The notes: generated by a model not told the origin, from the letters alone. A stretch of DNA of 64,000 bases from Sutterella wadsworthensis 2_1_59BFAA (GCF_000297775.1 NZ_JH815514.1:33798-97797), one strand, 5' to 3'; positions 15,729 to 25,294 are shown, counted from the stretch's first letter. Translations and numbers: made by a program.

Positions 15729-18700
15729 ATGAAGAAAAATTTTTTCCGCCGCCGTTCGATCAGCTACAGAGGTCGCGGCAACTTCGCGACGCAGCTCAGC
15801 TTCTCCCAGCCGATCGTGAAGCTCGCCGTCTGGCTCTACTTCATCATCTGCATCCTGGTCATCGGCACCCGCGTTTTCTTCATGACGCAGGCCGACCACT
15901 ACAGGGATGAAATCACAGCACTCGTCTCCGAAGCCGCGGGCGTCGACGTCCATGCGGGCGAATTCTCCGCAGGCTTCGAGCGCTTCTGGCCCGTCATCAC
16001 CGTCAGGCAGCTCGAGCTTGCAAGGCCGGGCGGCCCCGTCTCGCTCACGCTCCCCGAAGTCAAGGCAAGACTCGCCTGGTCCTCGCTCTGGCATCTCGAG
16101 CCACGTTTCCAGCTGTTGCGCATCAGCAGTCCCGACCTGCGCATCACCCGTCTCGACAAAACGACGCTCGACATCGCGGGCTTCGTCGTCAATCTCCCCG
16201 AAGGAAGCGACGAGGAATCCAACTTCGCCGCTTCCGGCGACAGCAGGGTCGCCGCCTGGTTACTCGCGCAGAAGAAGCTCGAGCTCGTCAACGGCACCAT
16301 CACCTATGACGACCGCTACAGCCCCGGCGCCGCCGAAGTCCGCGTCATGAACGCTAACGTCGTTTTCGAGCAGACGCTTCTCGACTGGCGAGTCGCCGTC
16401 GACGGCACCGCTCACATCAGCGCCGAGGAGAGTCCGCACAAGCAGGGCGAATGCTTCACCGCCGTGGCCCGCATCGACCGCCACATCTTCACGGACACGT
16501 CGAACCCGTTGACCTGGAAGGGACAGGCCTACGTGCGCTTCTCGCACGCCGACGTCGCGAAGCTTCTCTCGCGCGCGGGCTTCCCGCAGTTCATGTCCTC
16601 GGGTTCGGGCGCCGCCGAGGTCTGGGCGGGCTTTGCGGACGGCCGCATCACGAGCGCCACGGCCGACGTCGCGCTGCTCGACATCCACACTCAGCTCGCC
16701 GACAATCTCGAGCCCCTGAAGCTTGCCTGGCTCGAATCGCGCCTCTACTACAACGGCTCGTTCGGCGATCGCGCCGAACAGACCTTCGGCGTAAGGAAGC
16801 TGGACTTCATGACGGCCGACCGTCGCCGCCTCAAGCCCACCGACGCCTCGGTCACGATCAGGACCGACAGCGCGGGCCAGATCTCCGACGGTGCCATCAC
16901 CGTCTCGCGCCTCGACATCGGCTCGCTCATCGCCCTCGTTCCCGAGCTTCCGCTTGACGACGCCGTGCGCTCCTTCGTGACCGCACACGCCCCCGAGGGC
17001 TACCTGAAGGACGTCAGCGTCGCCTTCTCGGGCAATCCCTCCGACCCCGGCAACTGGCGTCCCGCCGCCACCTTCAAGGACCTCTCCCTCAAGGCTGCGG
17101 ACGGCATTCCCGGCATCAGGGCCATTTCGGGTTCGATTTCCCCCCTCAAGAACGGCGAGGGCTTCAAGGTGGTCCTCGACAGCCCGAAGTCGACCCTTTC
17201 CTTCCCCGGCATCTTCCGTCACTCCGACATGAAGTTCGACACGCTCAAGGCAACCGCCGAGATCGTGCCCCATCCGACGCTCACCGTCCGTCTTCCGTCC
17301 TTCGAGGCCTCGAATCCGGACGCCGCGCTCAAGGGAAGCGGCAGCTGGCAGGCGACGGGCGGCCCCGGCACGCTTGAGCTCAACGGCACGATCAGCAGGG
17401 CCAGGGCGACGGCCGTGCCCGACTACATTCCGCTCGTCGTGGGCGACGACGTGCTCGACTGGCTAGAGGCCGGCATTCTCGGCGGCAGCGGCTCCAACGG
17501 CACCTTCATCGTGAAGGGACCGCTTGAGCACTTTCCCTGGGACGGCAAGCACAAGAACGACGGACACTTTGCGATCGAGGCCGACATGACGGGCGGCAGG
17601 CTCGACTTCCTCCCCTCGCACGTCAGGAAGGCCGACGGCAGCTGGGAGACCGCCTCGAGTTGGCCCGTTCTCAACAACATCGACGCGCACCTCGCCTTCA
17701 TCGGAAACGGCTTCGAAATCCGCGGCCGGAGCGCAACCTCGCACGACCTCAAGGCAAGCGACGTCGTCGTCAGCATGAAGTCCTACACGGACGCCGATCT
17801 GGAGATCACGGGCCGCGCCCAGGGAGACCTCGGCCGCGTGCTCCGCTATCTCAATCAGGGCAGGATGCTCAACGACATCCTCTCCTCCGCGTTCGCCGAA
17901 AGCAAAGGTTCGGGCGCCGCCGACGTGCGCATGAACCTTCATATTCCCCTTTCCGGCGACATCGTCAGAAACCTGCGCGTCAACATCGATGCGGACATCC
18001 GCAACGCCACCTTCTACTACGGCCTCAACCTGCCGACGGTCTCGGGCGTCAATGGGAGCCTGCACATCACGGAAAAGAGCGTCGTCACGCCCGCGCCCCT
18101 CACGGGCACGAGTCCCGGCGGCAAGCCCGTCAAGGTCACCGCCGAAACGAAGGACGGCGTCATGACGCTCGGCATCGATGCCGAGCCGACGACAGCCGAA
18201 CTCGAGCACTTCCTCGGCATTGATGTCGCCGAGCTCTTCTTCAAAAAGCTCACGGGCACGTCTCCCGTTCATGTCGACGCCGAAATCGGGCTCACGAAGA
18301 GCCGCTTCGCCGTCACCGGCAGGACGGACCTCGACGGCATCGCGAGTACGCTGCCCGAGCCCTATGAAAAGGCGGCGGGCGAGAAGTGGCCCACGACCTT
18401 CAGCGTCACGCTTCCCGAAAAGGCCATGCACGTCGACGTATCGAGCCCCGGACGCGCCGCCGTGGCGCTTCGCTTCACCCGCGACAAGGACGGCCTCTCG
18501 CTCAGGCACGGCTACGCAGGCCTCGGATCCGCACCCATGCGGGCTCCCGCCGAAGGCATCGCAATCCGCGTCGAGACGCCCCGTGCGTCCATCGACGACT
18601 GGCAGCCCTACATTCTTCAGGACGAAAGTCCCGCGAAGCCCGGCAGCGGCAGGACCGCAGCCGGGGAGTCGGCCGTCGACCGCATTTCCATGGTCGAAGC

Positions 18701-19832
18701 CGAGATCGGCGGCGCCCTCTGGTCGGACAAGGAGTTCCGCAACCTCAGCCTCACGGCCAGACGCTTTGCGAAGAACGACTGGCACGTCAGGGTGGCGGGC
18801 GACGACGCCGCAGGACAGATCGAATACAACCAGGCGACGAGCGAGGCCCATGCACGCCTCAAGGTCAACCTCACCCGCTTCGCGCTTCCCGACAGCAAGG
18901 CCGAGAGCTTCGTGCCGAGCGCCAGGCAGGAGGCCGTCACGACCGTCTCCGACCTGCCCGACATCTCACTCGTCATCGACGACCTCAAGGTGGGCAAGCG
19001 TCACCTCGGCAAGGTTGAGTTCGAGGCCAGCCGAAGGGTCGAGGCGGGCAACATCGTCTGGCGCATCACCGAGGCGGCCCTTCGCAATGCGGGCAGCGTC
19101 ATCCGCGCACGAGGTAGCTGGGTGCACACGCCCGGCAAGTCGGGCGAGACCTCCGTCTCGATCGACGGCAACATTCCGGACGCGGGCAAGCTTCTGGCGA
19201 GCCTCGACATTCCGCACGCCGTGAACGGCGCGCCGACGACCCTGCACGCCGACCTCTCCTGGAACAACGCGCCTCACCGCCCCGACCTCTCCACGCTCAG
19301 GGGCTCCTTCTCAAGTGAGATGAAGCGCGGCGAATTCCTGCAGATCGAGCCCGGCGCAGGCCGCCTGCTGAGCCTGCTGTCGATGCAGCACCTTCTGCGC
19401 AGGCTCACGCTCGACTTCAGGGACGTGCTCGGCAAGGGCTTCGCATTCGACTCCGCCCACGTTGCGGGCACGGTGAAGAACGGCGTCCTGAGCATTCCGA
19501 AGGCCTCCGTCCTCGGCTCGTCCGCCACCGTGATGGTGGGCGGCAGCATCAGCCTCGTCAGGGAGACGCTCGACCTCGACGCCATCATTCTCCCCGCCAT
19601 CAACGCGGGCGGGCCGGCGCTTGCGCTCTCGATCATCAACCCCGCCGTCGGCATCGGCACCTTCCTCACGCAGTGGGTTCTCAAGGACCAGCTCTCGAAC
19701 ATGTTCCGCATGGAGTACGAGATCAAGGGCCCGTTCGACGACCCCGTCGTCGAGAAGGCCTCGCGAACAGAACTCGGCGCGGAAATCAAGCCCGCCGCGC
19801 CCGGCGAGCGCATCCGCCCGCTTTTCGACTAG
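15729..19832 (+). CDS. yhdP: YhdP-family AsmA-like protein (intermembrane lipid transport)
   Basis: A 1,367-residue bridge-like protein. One membrane helix (about residues 29-51, IVKLAVWLYFIICILVIG) anchors it in the inner membrane, and the rest is periplasmic beta-repeat of the YhdP/DUF3971 and AsmA type. The C-terminal AsmA2-like segment is at about 1,180-1,340. In E. coli YhdP helps move phospholipids to the outer membrane. Length is close to E. coli YhdP (1,266). No strong ribosome binding site is visible before the ATG. The stop is TAG. The nitrilase-like gene and tldD follow closely on the same strand, a conserved neighbourhood in betaproteobacteria. Confidence 0.9.
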   Translation: MKKNFFRRRSISYRGRGNFATQLSFSQPIVKLAVWLYFIICILVIGTRVFFMTQADHYRDEITALVSEAAGVDVHAGEFSAGFERFWPVITVRQLELARPGGPVSLTLPEVKARLAWSSLWHLEPRFQLLRISSPDLRITRLDKTTLDIAGFVVNLPEGSDEESNFAASGDSRVAAWLLAQKKLELVNGTITYDDRYSPGAAEVRVMNANVVFEQTLLDWRVAVDGTAHISAEESPHKQGECFTAVARIDRHIFTDTSNPLTWKGQAYVRFSHADVAKLLSRAGFPQFMSSGSGAAEVWAGFADGRITSATADVALLDIHTQLADNLEPLKLAWLESRLYYNGSFGDRAEQTFGVRKLDFMTADRRRLKPTDASVTIRTDSAGQISDGAITVSRLDIGSLIALVPELPLDDAVRSFVTAHAPEGYLKDVSVAFSGNPSDPGNWRPAATFKDLSLKAADGIPGIRAISGSISPLKNGEGFKVVLDSPKSTLSFPGIFRHSDMKFDTLKATAEIVPHPTLTVRLPSFEASNPDAALKGSGSWQATGGPGTLELNGTISRARATAVPDYIPLVVGDDVLDWLEAGILGGSGSNGTFIVKGPLEHFPWDGKHKNDGHFAIEADMTGGRLDFLPSHVRKADGSWETASSWPVLNNIDAHLAFIGNGFEIRGRSATSHDLKASDVVVSMKSYTDADLEITGRAQGDLGRVLRYLNQGRMLNDILSSAFAESKGSGAADVRMNLHIPLSGDIVRNLRVNIDADIRNATFYYGLNLPTVSGVNGSLHITEKSVVTPAPLTGTSPGGKPVKVTAETKDGVMTLGIDAEPTTAELEHFLGIDVAELFFKKLTGTSPVHVDAEIGLTKSRFAVTGRTDLDGIASTLPEPYEKAAGEKWPTTFSVTLPEKAMHVDVSSPGRAAVALRFTRDKDGLSLRHGYAGLGSAPMRAPAEGIAIRVETPRASIDDWQPYILQDESPAKPGSGRTAAGESAVDRISMVEAEIGGALWSDKEFRNLSLTARRFAKNDWHVRVAGDDAAGQIEYNQATSEAHARLKVNLTRFALPDSKAESFVPSARQEAVTTVSDLPDISLVIDDLKVGKRHLGKVEFEASRRVEAGNIVWRITEAALRNAGSVIRARGSWVHTPGKSGETSVSIDGNIPDAGKLLASLDIPHAVNGAPTTLHADLSWNNAPHRPDLSTLRGSFSSEMKRGEFLQIEPGAGRLLSLLSMQHLLRRLTLDFRDVLGKGFAFDSAHVAGTVKNGVLSIPKASVLGSSATVMVGGSISLVRETLDLDAIILPAINAGGPALALSIINPAVGIGTFLTQWVLKDQLSNMFRMEYEIKGPFDDPVVEKASRTELGAEIKPAAPGERIRPLFD

Positions 19833-19881
19833 AACGCATCCGCTACAATGTGCGGACACAACATCCCTTTCTTTTGACACC

Positions 19882-20691
19882 ATGCGCATTTCCGCCTGCC
19901 AGATGATTTCGGGCATTGATCCCGAACAGAACGTTCTCGACGCCGTCAACCTCATTTCGGCCTCCGCCGACTCGGGCGCCGATCTCGTCGTGCTCCCCGA
20001 GAACTTCGCCCTGATGGCGGGCGACGCCGCCAACCTCGGCATTGCCGAAGCCGTCGGCGAAGGCCCGATCCAGGATGCCGTGCGCATGGCGGCCATGCGC
20101 TGCGGCCTCTGGGTCGTCGCTGGCTCGATTCCGCTCAAGGGAAAGGACGCCACCCACTACACGCAGTCCTCGCTCGTGTTCGATCCGGAAGGCAACATCG
20201 CGGCCCGCTACGACCGCATCCATCTCTTCCGCTTGCAGAACAAGACCGAGTTCTACGACGAGCGCATCTACATCGAACCCGGCAAGTCCCCCGTCACCTT
20301 CAGGATGACGACCTGGGACGGCGAGTCCTTCTCCGTCGGCCTCTCGCTCGGCTTCGACCTGCGCTTTCCCGAACTCTTCCGCGGCCTTTCCCAGCCCGAC
20401 CTCATCGTGTTGCCCGCGACCTTCACGGAAATGACGGGCCGCGCCCACTGGGCGACGCTGCTCGCTGCACGCGCCATCGAGAACCAGTGCTTCGTCGCAG
20501 CGGCCGCCCAAGGCGGACACCATGCCTGCGGCAGGCGCACCTGGGGCCACTCCAGAATCATCGACGCCTGGGGCGGCATGGTGAGCGAGCTCGCCTCCGG
20601 GACGGGCATCGTGATCGGCAACATCGAGCGCAGCCAGCTCGAGAACGTCCGAAGCACGCTTCCCGCGCTCGCCTCGCGCACGATCTACTGA
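19882..20691 (+). CDS. Nitrilase-superfamily protein lacking catalytic Cys and Lys
   Basis: A 269-residue carbon-nitrogen hydrolase fold protein that aligns over its whole length with Nit1/omega-amidase-type enzymes. The first catalytic residue Glu40 is present in VLPENFALM. The Lys motif normally reading KIHLFD is RIHLFR here (Arg112). The nucleophile motif normally reading GLSVCYDLRFPE is GLSLGFDLRFPE, with Gly157 in place of Cys. Two of three triad residues are therefore missing although the surrounding residues are well conserved, suggesting a maintained non-catalytic role rather than decay. It lies between yhdP and tldD, with only four bases to tldD. Confidence 0.88.
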   Translation: MRISACQMISGIDPEQNVLDAVNLISASADSGADLVVLPENFALMAGDAANLGIAEAVGEGPIQDAVRMAAMRCGLWVVAGSIPLKGKDATHYTQSSLVFDPEGNIAARYDRIHLFRLQNKTEFYDERIYIEPGKSPVTFRMTTWDGESFSVGLSLGFDLRFPELFRGLSQPDLIVLPATFTEMTGRAHWATLLAARAIENQCFVAAAAQGGHHACGRRTWGHSRIIDAWGGMVSELASGTGIVIGNIERSQLENVRSTLPALASRTIY

Positions 20692-20695
20692 ACAC

Positions 20696-22177
20696 ATGAC
20701 GACATTCACATCCTCGCTTGAGCGGCTTTCAGCCGCTCAAGCGCTTTTTTACTCGGGCACGGGACTCGACGACGGCGCGCTTCTCAAGGTGCTCGGCCGC
20801 ATGACGCCGGCAGGCGCGGACTGGGCGGACATCTACCTTCAGCAGACCGTCTCCCGTTCCTGGATTCTCGACGAGGGCGCCGTCAAGACGGGCGGATTCT
20901 CCATCGACAGGGGCGCAGGACTGCGCACCGTCTGCGGCGAGACCTCCACGCTCGCCTACACGGACGTGCTCACGCCCGTCTCGCTTCTCGATGCTGCAGG
21001 CACCGTGGTCGCCTCGGCCGCCTACTCCCCCGAGGGCGCCCCAGGCGTCGTCATCCCCGCCTGCCTCACCCCCGGCTCCTACAGGCCCTGCTGCGGGACG
21101 GAGGACGCATCCTCGAACATGCACACGCCACAGGCGCTTGAGCTCATCCGCGAGGCCGACGCCCTGGCGCGCGAGGCGGATCCCAGGGTCACAGACGTGG
21201 TCGTCACCCTTCAGTGCGAGACGGATGCAACGCTCCTCTGCCGCCTTGACGGCCTGCTTTCGGGCGACATCCGCCCCATGGTCTACCTTTCGATCTCGGT
21301 CATCGCCTCGGAAAACGGCAGGCGCGAGCGAGCCTCGGCCGGAGGCGGCGCACGCGCGGGGCTTGAGTTCTTCACGCGGGAGCGCATCCGTAAGTGGGCT
21401 CGCGACGCCGTCTCGGAGGCAATCCACAATCTCGGCGCCGCACCCGCACCTGCAGGCATCATGCCCGTCGTGCTCGGTCCGGGCTGGCCCGGCATTCTGC
21501 TCCACGAGGCCGTGGGCCACGGACTTGAAGGCGACTTCATCAGAAAGGGCACCTCCGCCTTCACGGGCAGGATCGGCATGCGCGTCGCATCCCCCGGCGT
21601 CACGGTCGTCGACGACGGCACGATCGGACTAGCGCGCGGCTCCATCTGCGCCGACGACGAAGGCACGCCCGCCGCGCGCACGACGCTCATCGAAGACGGC
21701 ATCCTCACGGGCTACATGCACGACCTCACGAGCGCCCGCGTTCTCGGAACCGCCCCGACGGGCAACGGCCGACGCGAGAGCTTCGCCACGCTGCCCCTGC
21801 CGCGCATGACCAACACCTTCATGACGCCCGGGGACTGCGATCCCGCCGACATCGTCAAGTCGGTCAAACGAGGCATCTACGCGAGCAACTTCAGCGGCGG
21901 GCAGGTCGACATCACCAACGGCAAGTTCGTCTTTGCGATGAGCCGCGCCTGGATGATCGAGGACGGCAGGCTCACTCACCCCGTGCGCGGCGCCATGCTA
22001 TCGGGCTCGGGTCCCGAGGCCCTCAAGCACATCCCGCTCATCGGCAACGATCTTGCACTTGACGAGGGCACGGGACAGTGCGGCAAGGACGGCCAGCAGG
22101 TACCCGTGGGCGTAGGCATGCCCACCATCCGCATCGATGCGCTGACCGTTGGCGGCACTGCGGAAAATGCCGTTTAA
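20696..22177 (+). CDS. tldD: Metalloprotease subunit TldD
   Basis: A 493-residue catalytic subunit of the TldD/TldE zinc protease, which degrades peptides and matures some modified peptides. The zinc motif HEAVGHGLEGD is present near residue 275, and GNGRRESFATLPLPRMTNT and GGQVDITNGKFVF are typical C-domain blocks. It is translated four bases after the nitrilase-like gene, probably as one transcript with it. The partner gene tldE/pmbA is not in this window. Confidence 0.95.
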   Translation: MTTFTSSLERLSAAQALFYSGTGLDDGALLKVLGRMTPAGADWADIYLQQTVSRSWILDEGAVKTGGFSIDRGAGLRTVCGETSTLAYTDVLTPVSLLDAAGTVVASAAYSPEGAPGVVIPACLTPGSYRPCCGTEDASSNMHTPQALELIREADALAREADPRVTDVVVTLQCETDATLLCRLDGLLSGDIRPMVYLSISVIASENGRRERASAGGGARAGLEFFTRERIRKWARDAVSEAIHNLGAAPAPAGIMPVVLGPGWPGILLHEAVGHGLEGDFIRKGTSAFTGRIGMRVASPGVTVVDDGTIGLARGSICADDEGTPAARTTLIEDGILTGYMHDLTSARVLGTAPTGNGRRESFATLPLPRMTNTFMTPGDCDPADIVKSVKRGIYASNFSGGQVDITNGKFVFAMSRAWMIEDGRLTHPVRGAMLSGSGPEALKHIPLIGNDLALDEGTGQCGKDGQQVPVGVGMPTIRIDALTVGGTAENAV

Positions 22178-22202
22178 GCGTACCAGCCGTGCGGTTTATA
22201 AT
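22173..22202 (+). promoter_or_regulatory. Candidate sigma-70 promoter for the acyltransferase operon
   Basis: A perfect TATAAT (22197-22202) lies 30 bases upstream of the acyltransferase start, with a weak -35 TTTAAG (22173-22178) 18 bases upstream. It overlaps the tldD stop codon. Confidence 0.5.
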
Positions 22203-22232
22203 GTTTAGATTCCCTTAAAACAGGAACATATC

Positions 22233-22847
22233 GTGTTCAAATCGTTCAAGCTAATGACGCCCATCGTGTGGCTCACGAGGCTGCTCGTCGGCGCCTACCC
22301 CCACTGGCAGGGCTGTGCGCCGTCCTCCAAACAGCGCATCTACTTCGCCAACCACACGAGCCATCTCGACACGATCGTGATCTGGGCCTCGCTGCCCCCG
22401 CAGCTCCGTCCATTCGTTCGCCCCGTCGCCGCCAAGGACTACTGGGAAAAGGGCCTGCTTCGCCGCCGCATCGCGCTTGACGAGCTCAACGTCGTGCTCG
22501 TCGACCGCCGCCGCACGGAACACAGCAATCCGCTCGATCCCCTGCGTCAGGCGCTACAGGAAGGCTCCTCCCTCATCATCTTCCCCGAGGGCACCCGCCG
22601 TCCCCAACCGCTGCCGAGCGAGTTCAAGTCCGGCATCTGGCGCCTGATGAAGGAATTTCCTCAGGTCGAGCTGATTCCCGTCTACATCGAGAACCTGCAC
22701 CGCGCCATGCCCAAGGGCGTGCTGCTTCCCGTTCCCACCGTCTGCTCCATCCGCTTCGGCGCCCCGCTCGAGCATTCTCCCGAAGACCTGAAGGAGGATT
22801 TCCTTGAACGCGCCCGCAACGCCATCATCTCCCTAGCACAGCCATGA
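22233..22847 (+). CDS. PlsC-type lysophospholipid acyltransferase
   Basis: A 204-residue membrane-associated acyltransferase. The NHTSHLD motif (NHx4D catalytic pair) is near residue 40 and FPEGTR near 118. The start is GTG, supported by AGGA seven bases upstream and no better ATG. Its 3' end overlaps the next gene by four bases (ATGA), so the two are translationally coupled. Pairing with a CdsA-like gene recalls the E. coli ynb genes. The acyl acceptor is not shown by sequence. Confidence 0.88.
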   Translation: MFKSFKLMTPIVWLTRLLVGAYPHWQGCAPSSKQRIYFANHTSHLDTIVIWASLPPQLRPFVRPVAAKDYWEKGLLRRRIALDELNVVLVDRRRTEHSNPLDPLRQALQEGSSLIIFPEGTRRPQPLPSEFKSGIWRLMKEFPQVELIPVYIENLHRAMPKGVLLPVPTVCSIRFGAPLEHSPEDLKEDFLERARNAIISLAQP

Positions 22848-23815
22848 GACTCGGATTCACCATTCAGGAGGCCTACGGCATCCTTCTCGTCGGCCTCGCG
22901 CTTCTTGCCGCCGCCGGCACCTTCTACGCCAACTGGGCCCTGAACCGCAGCAGCGATCCCGAACATCGCGCCCGCCTGCTTGCGGTCAATGCCCGCGTGC
23001 GCATGTCCTGGTGGCTCATCGTCGTCTTCACGATCGCCTTCGCGCTCGGCCAGGCCACGCTTCTCGTCTTCTTCGCGCTCATCAGCTTCTTCCTGCTGAG
23101 GGAGTTCATCGCGATCACGCCTACGAAGCCCACCGACCACAATGCGCTCGTCGTCGCGTTCTACATCGCGATTCCCGTGCAGTACGCGCTCATCGGCTTC
23201 GACCTCTCGTACTTCACGACGCTCTTCATTCCGACGTACCTGTTCCTCGCGCTGCCCGTCATCATGGCCATGACGAAGGACACGGAGCGCTATCTCGAGC
23301 GCGTCGCCAAGGTGCAGTGGGGCGTCATGCTCTGCGTCTTCTGCGTGAGCCACGCACCCGCCATCGCGACGCTCGACCTGACGCGCTACAACTCGTCCGG
23401 TCCGCTGCTGCTCCTCTTCTTCCTGCTCGTCGTATTCGTGAGCGACCTCGCCTCGAGCATCGCCAGCTCCTTCTTCGGCGGCAAGACCCTGAGCTTCAAC
23501 TCCAACCGCACGATCAAGGGCACGCTCATCGGCTCCTTCTGCGGCGTGCTCGCCGGTGCGGCCATGTTCTGGATCACGCCGTTCCGCGCCTGGCAGGCCG
23601 TCATCATGGCCGTCATCATCGCGGCCTCCTGCGTGATGGGCGACCTGGTCATCAACTCCGTGCGCCACAGCATGGGCGCCACGCGCCTTGCAGGCGAAGG
23701 AGACATCTACATGACGCGCGGCACGCTTGCGCGCCTCGCTCCCCTCACCTTCGCGGCCCCCGTCTTCTACCATCTGACGATCACATTCTTCATCCTCTAC
23801 AAGGACGCGTTCTAA
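22844..23815 (+). CDS. CdsA-like membrane protein with degenerate cytidylyltransferase signature
   Basis: A 323-residue polytopic protein with about eight membrane segments. It aligns with the YnbB branch of phosphatidate cytidylyltransferases through [30 protein letters not shown] and [11 protein letters not shown]. The CTP_transf_1 signature near the C-terminus normally holds K-D ... G-H-G-G-x-L-D-R. Here the aligned segment reads [16 protein letters not shown], so HGG and the metal-binding Asp are not conserved. It may not be a standard CDP-diacylglycerol synthase. It is coupled to the upstream acyltransferase and followed by a strong terminator. Confidence 0.8.
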   Translation: MRLGFTIQEAYGILLVGLALLAAAGTFYANWALNRSSDPEHRARLLAVNARVRMSWWLIVVFTIAFALGQATLLVFFALISFFLLREFIAITPTKPTDHNALVVAFYIAIPVQYALIGFDLSYFTTLFIPTYLFLALPVIMAMTKDTERYLERVAKVQWGVMLCVFCVSHAPAIATLDLTRYNSSGPLLLLFFLLVVFVSDLASSIASSFFGGKTLSFNSNRTIKGTLIGSFCGVLAGAAMFWITPFRAWQAVIMAVIIAASCVMGDLVINSVRHSMGATRLAGEGDIYMTRGTLARLAPLTFAAPVFYHLTITFFILYKDAF

Positions 23816-23851
23816 GCAGAAGGACGGACGTCCGGAAGGAACGACCAAAAG

Positions 23852-23885
23852 AAAACCCCCGGGCCATGCGGCTTCGGGGGTTTTT
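23852..23885. terminator. Bidirectional terminator between the cdsA-like gene and infA
   Basis: AAAACCCCCG pairs with CGGGGGTTTTT. T-runs on both strands let it serve the plus-strand acyltransferase operon and the convergent infA. Confidence 0.85.
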
Positions 23886-23917
23886 CATTTTTTCACGCGG
23901 TCTGACGACCGGGCCTC

Positions 23918-24181
23918 TTAGCGACGGCGGTTGCCGTTCTGGGCACCGGCGGGCGGACGGCCTTCGATGTGACGGAAGGTGATGCGGCCCTTGGTCAGAT
24001 CGTACGGCGAGAGCTCGAGGGACACCTTGTCGCCCGCGAGAATGCGGATGTGATGCTTGCGCATCTTGCCGTTGGTGTAGGCCACCAGTTCATGACCGTT
24101 GTCAAGTTTGACGCGATAACGGGCATCGGGCAGCACTTCAAGCACCTGGCCCGACATCTCGATGAGATCTTCCTTTGCCAT
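23918..24181 (-). CDS. infA: Translation initiation factor IF-1 (87-residue form)
   Basis: S1-like OB-fold protein that occupies the ribosomal A site during initiation. [40 protein letters not shown] and [11 protein letters not shown] are diagnostic. The E. coli protein has 72 residues; this one adds a basic, Gly/Asn/Arg-rich tail ending NGNRRR, as in the longer IF-1 copies of Burkholderiales. It stands alone, away from ribosomal-protein genes, so a second copy may exist elsewhere. GGAAG precedes the ATG by about five bases. Confidence 0.95.
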   Translation of the reverse strand: MAKEDLIEMSGQVLEVLPDARYRVKLDNGHELVAYTNGKMRKHHIRILAGDKVSLELSPYDLTKGRITFRHIEGRPPAGAQNGNRRR

Positions 24182-24502
24182 ATTCTTCCAAGTTGATCCG
24201 CCGGGTCCTCAAAAACAAAAAAAGGCTGCACGTCGGGCAGCAGGCGGACACGGCGATGGGTGAAACTATCGACGGCGAACGGTCGCCGTCACAAGTGCGT
24301 GATTGTAGCACTGATTGTCCTTGCAACATCGGGTTTTACCCGCAATCTTCGTCGTTTCTCCCCATACGGTTAAGGCTCGGACAATATACACTTGGCTAAA
24401 ATACAGGCGGGAGTAGGGAAGACCTGCGAAAGCCCTGCTCTTGAAACACATTTTTCGGCGTGCGCTCGCCTGCGCGCCGGCGACCCTTTTGGAGAATAGA
24501 AC
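24182..24502. promoter_or_regulatory. Divergent infA/hemG control region, 321 bases
   Basis: The minus-strand infA leader holds two hairpins: a perfect eight-base stem GACGGCGA/TCGCCGTC at 24271-24290, and a five-base stem followed by seven T at 24217-24241. AT-rich sequence around 24380-24405 (ACAATATACAC, TAAAATAC) could hold promoters for either gene. The hemG ribosome binding site TGGAGAA is at the right end. Confidence 0.5.
24217..24241 (-). terminator. Terminator-like hairpin in the infA leader
   Basis: GCTGC and GCAGC arms with a seven-base loop are followed by C and seven T on the minus strand, ending 35 bases before the infA ATG. Its position inside the leader suggests attenuation, but the stem is short. 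Confidence 0.4.
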
Positions 24503-25042
24503 ATGAAGACGGTGCTTGTTGTTTACGACAGCCGCTCCGGCCATACCGCTCGTATCGCCCGCCGCATTTGGGAAACCATCATTGCCGAAGGCCACCAGGC
24601 CGACATGATGCACGTGCTTGAAGCCGACCGCGAAGGCGTCGACTGGAACAAGTACGACCTTGTCATCTGCGGCGCTCCCGTCCTCTACGGCGTGTTCCGC
24701 AAGCAGTTCCTCGCCTTCGTCAACCGTTGGAAGGCCGTCCTCGACGCCAAGCCCAACAGCTTCTTCAACGTGACCGTCATCGCCCGCAACCCGGCCAAGG
24801 CCACGCCCGAAGGCAACGTCTACTGCCGCAAGTTCCTTGAGAACAACCCGTGGCACCCGAAGGACGTCAAGTGCTTCGCCGGCAAAGTCGACTACCCGAA
24901 CTGGAGCTGGATCGACGCCAAGCTCATCCAGATGATCATGAAGATGACCAAGGGCCCGACGGAAATGACGGCCGTCATCGACTACACCGACTGGGAAGCC
25001 GTTGAAGATTACGCCCGCCACTGCCTGACGCTCGAAGCCTAA
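24503..25042 (+). CDS. hemG: Menaquinone-dependent protoporphyrinogen IX dehydrogenase
   Basis: A 179-residue flavodoxin-like enzyme that oxidises protoporphyrinogen IX to protoporphyrin IX by passing electrons to quinone, so it works without oxygen. The FMN phosphate loop YDSRSGHTARIA is at residues 8-19. NVTVIARNPAKATP, LIQMIMKMTKGPTE and IDYTDWEAVEDYAR match E. coli HemG closely. TTTTGGAGAATAG gives a strong ribosome binding site. It is monocistronic with a strong terminator. The product feeds HemH, encoded at 4.6 kb. Confidence 0.92.
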   Translation: MKTVLVVYDSRSGHTARIARRIWETIIAEGHQADMMHVLEADREGVDWNKYDLVICGAPVLYGVFRKQFLAFVNRWKAVLDAKPNSFFNVTVIARNPAKATPEGNVYCRKFLENNPWHPKDVKCFAGKVDYPNWSWIDAKLIQMIMKMTKGPTEMTAVIDYTDWEAVEDYARHCLTLEA

Positions 25043-25067
25043 GCCTTCCGCTCAGTTTCCGCACACG

Positions 25068-25095
25068 AAAAGCCTCCGGAATCCGGAGGCTTTTT
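25068..25095. terminator. Terminator of hemG
   Basis: AAAAGCCTCCGGA pairs with TCCGGAGGCTTTTT: a nine-base stem flanked by A and T runs, 25 bases past the hemG stop. Confidence 0.88.
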
Positions 25096-25294
25096 GCGCA
25101 TATAGGGGTTAAGTCGTGTTTTTTGACCTCGTTTTCGCGTCCTCGTGCCGCTAAACTTAAGCTAGGTGCGCTTGTCCGCCTTTCGCCGATGTTCATCAAC
25201 GGCGCGGGCCATGGGAGCCAAGCCTTCCTTCGGGCGCATCCGCACCGCCGGCTCAGGCCGGCCACCATCGCAAGAATTCGAAGATCACTAAGAC

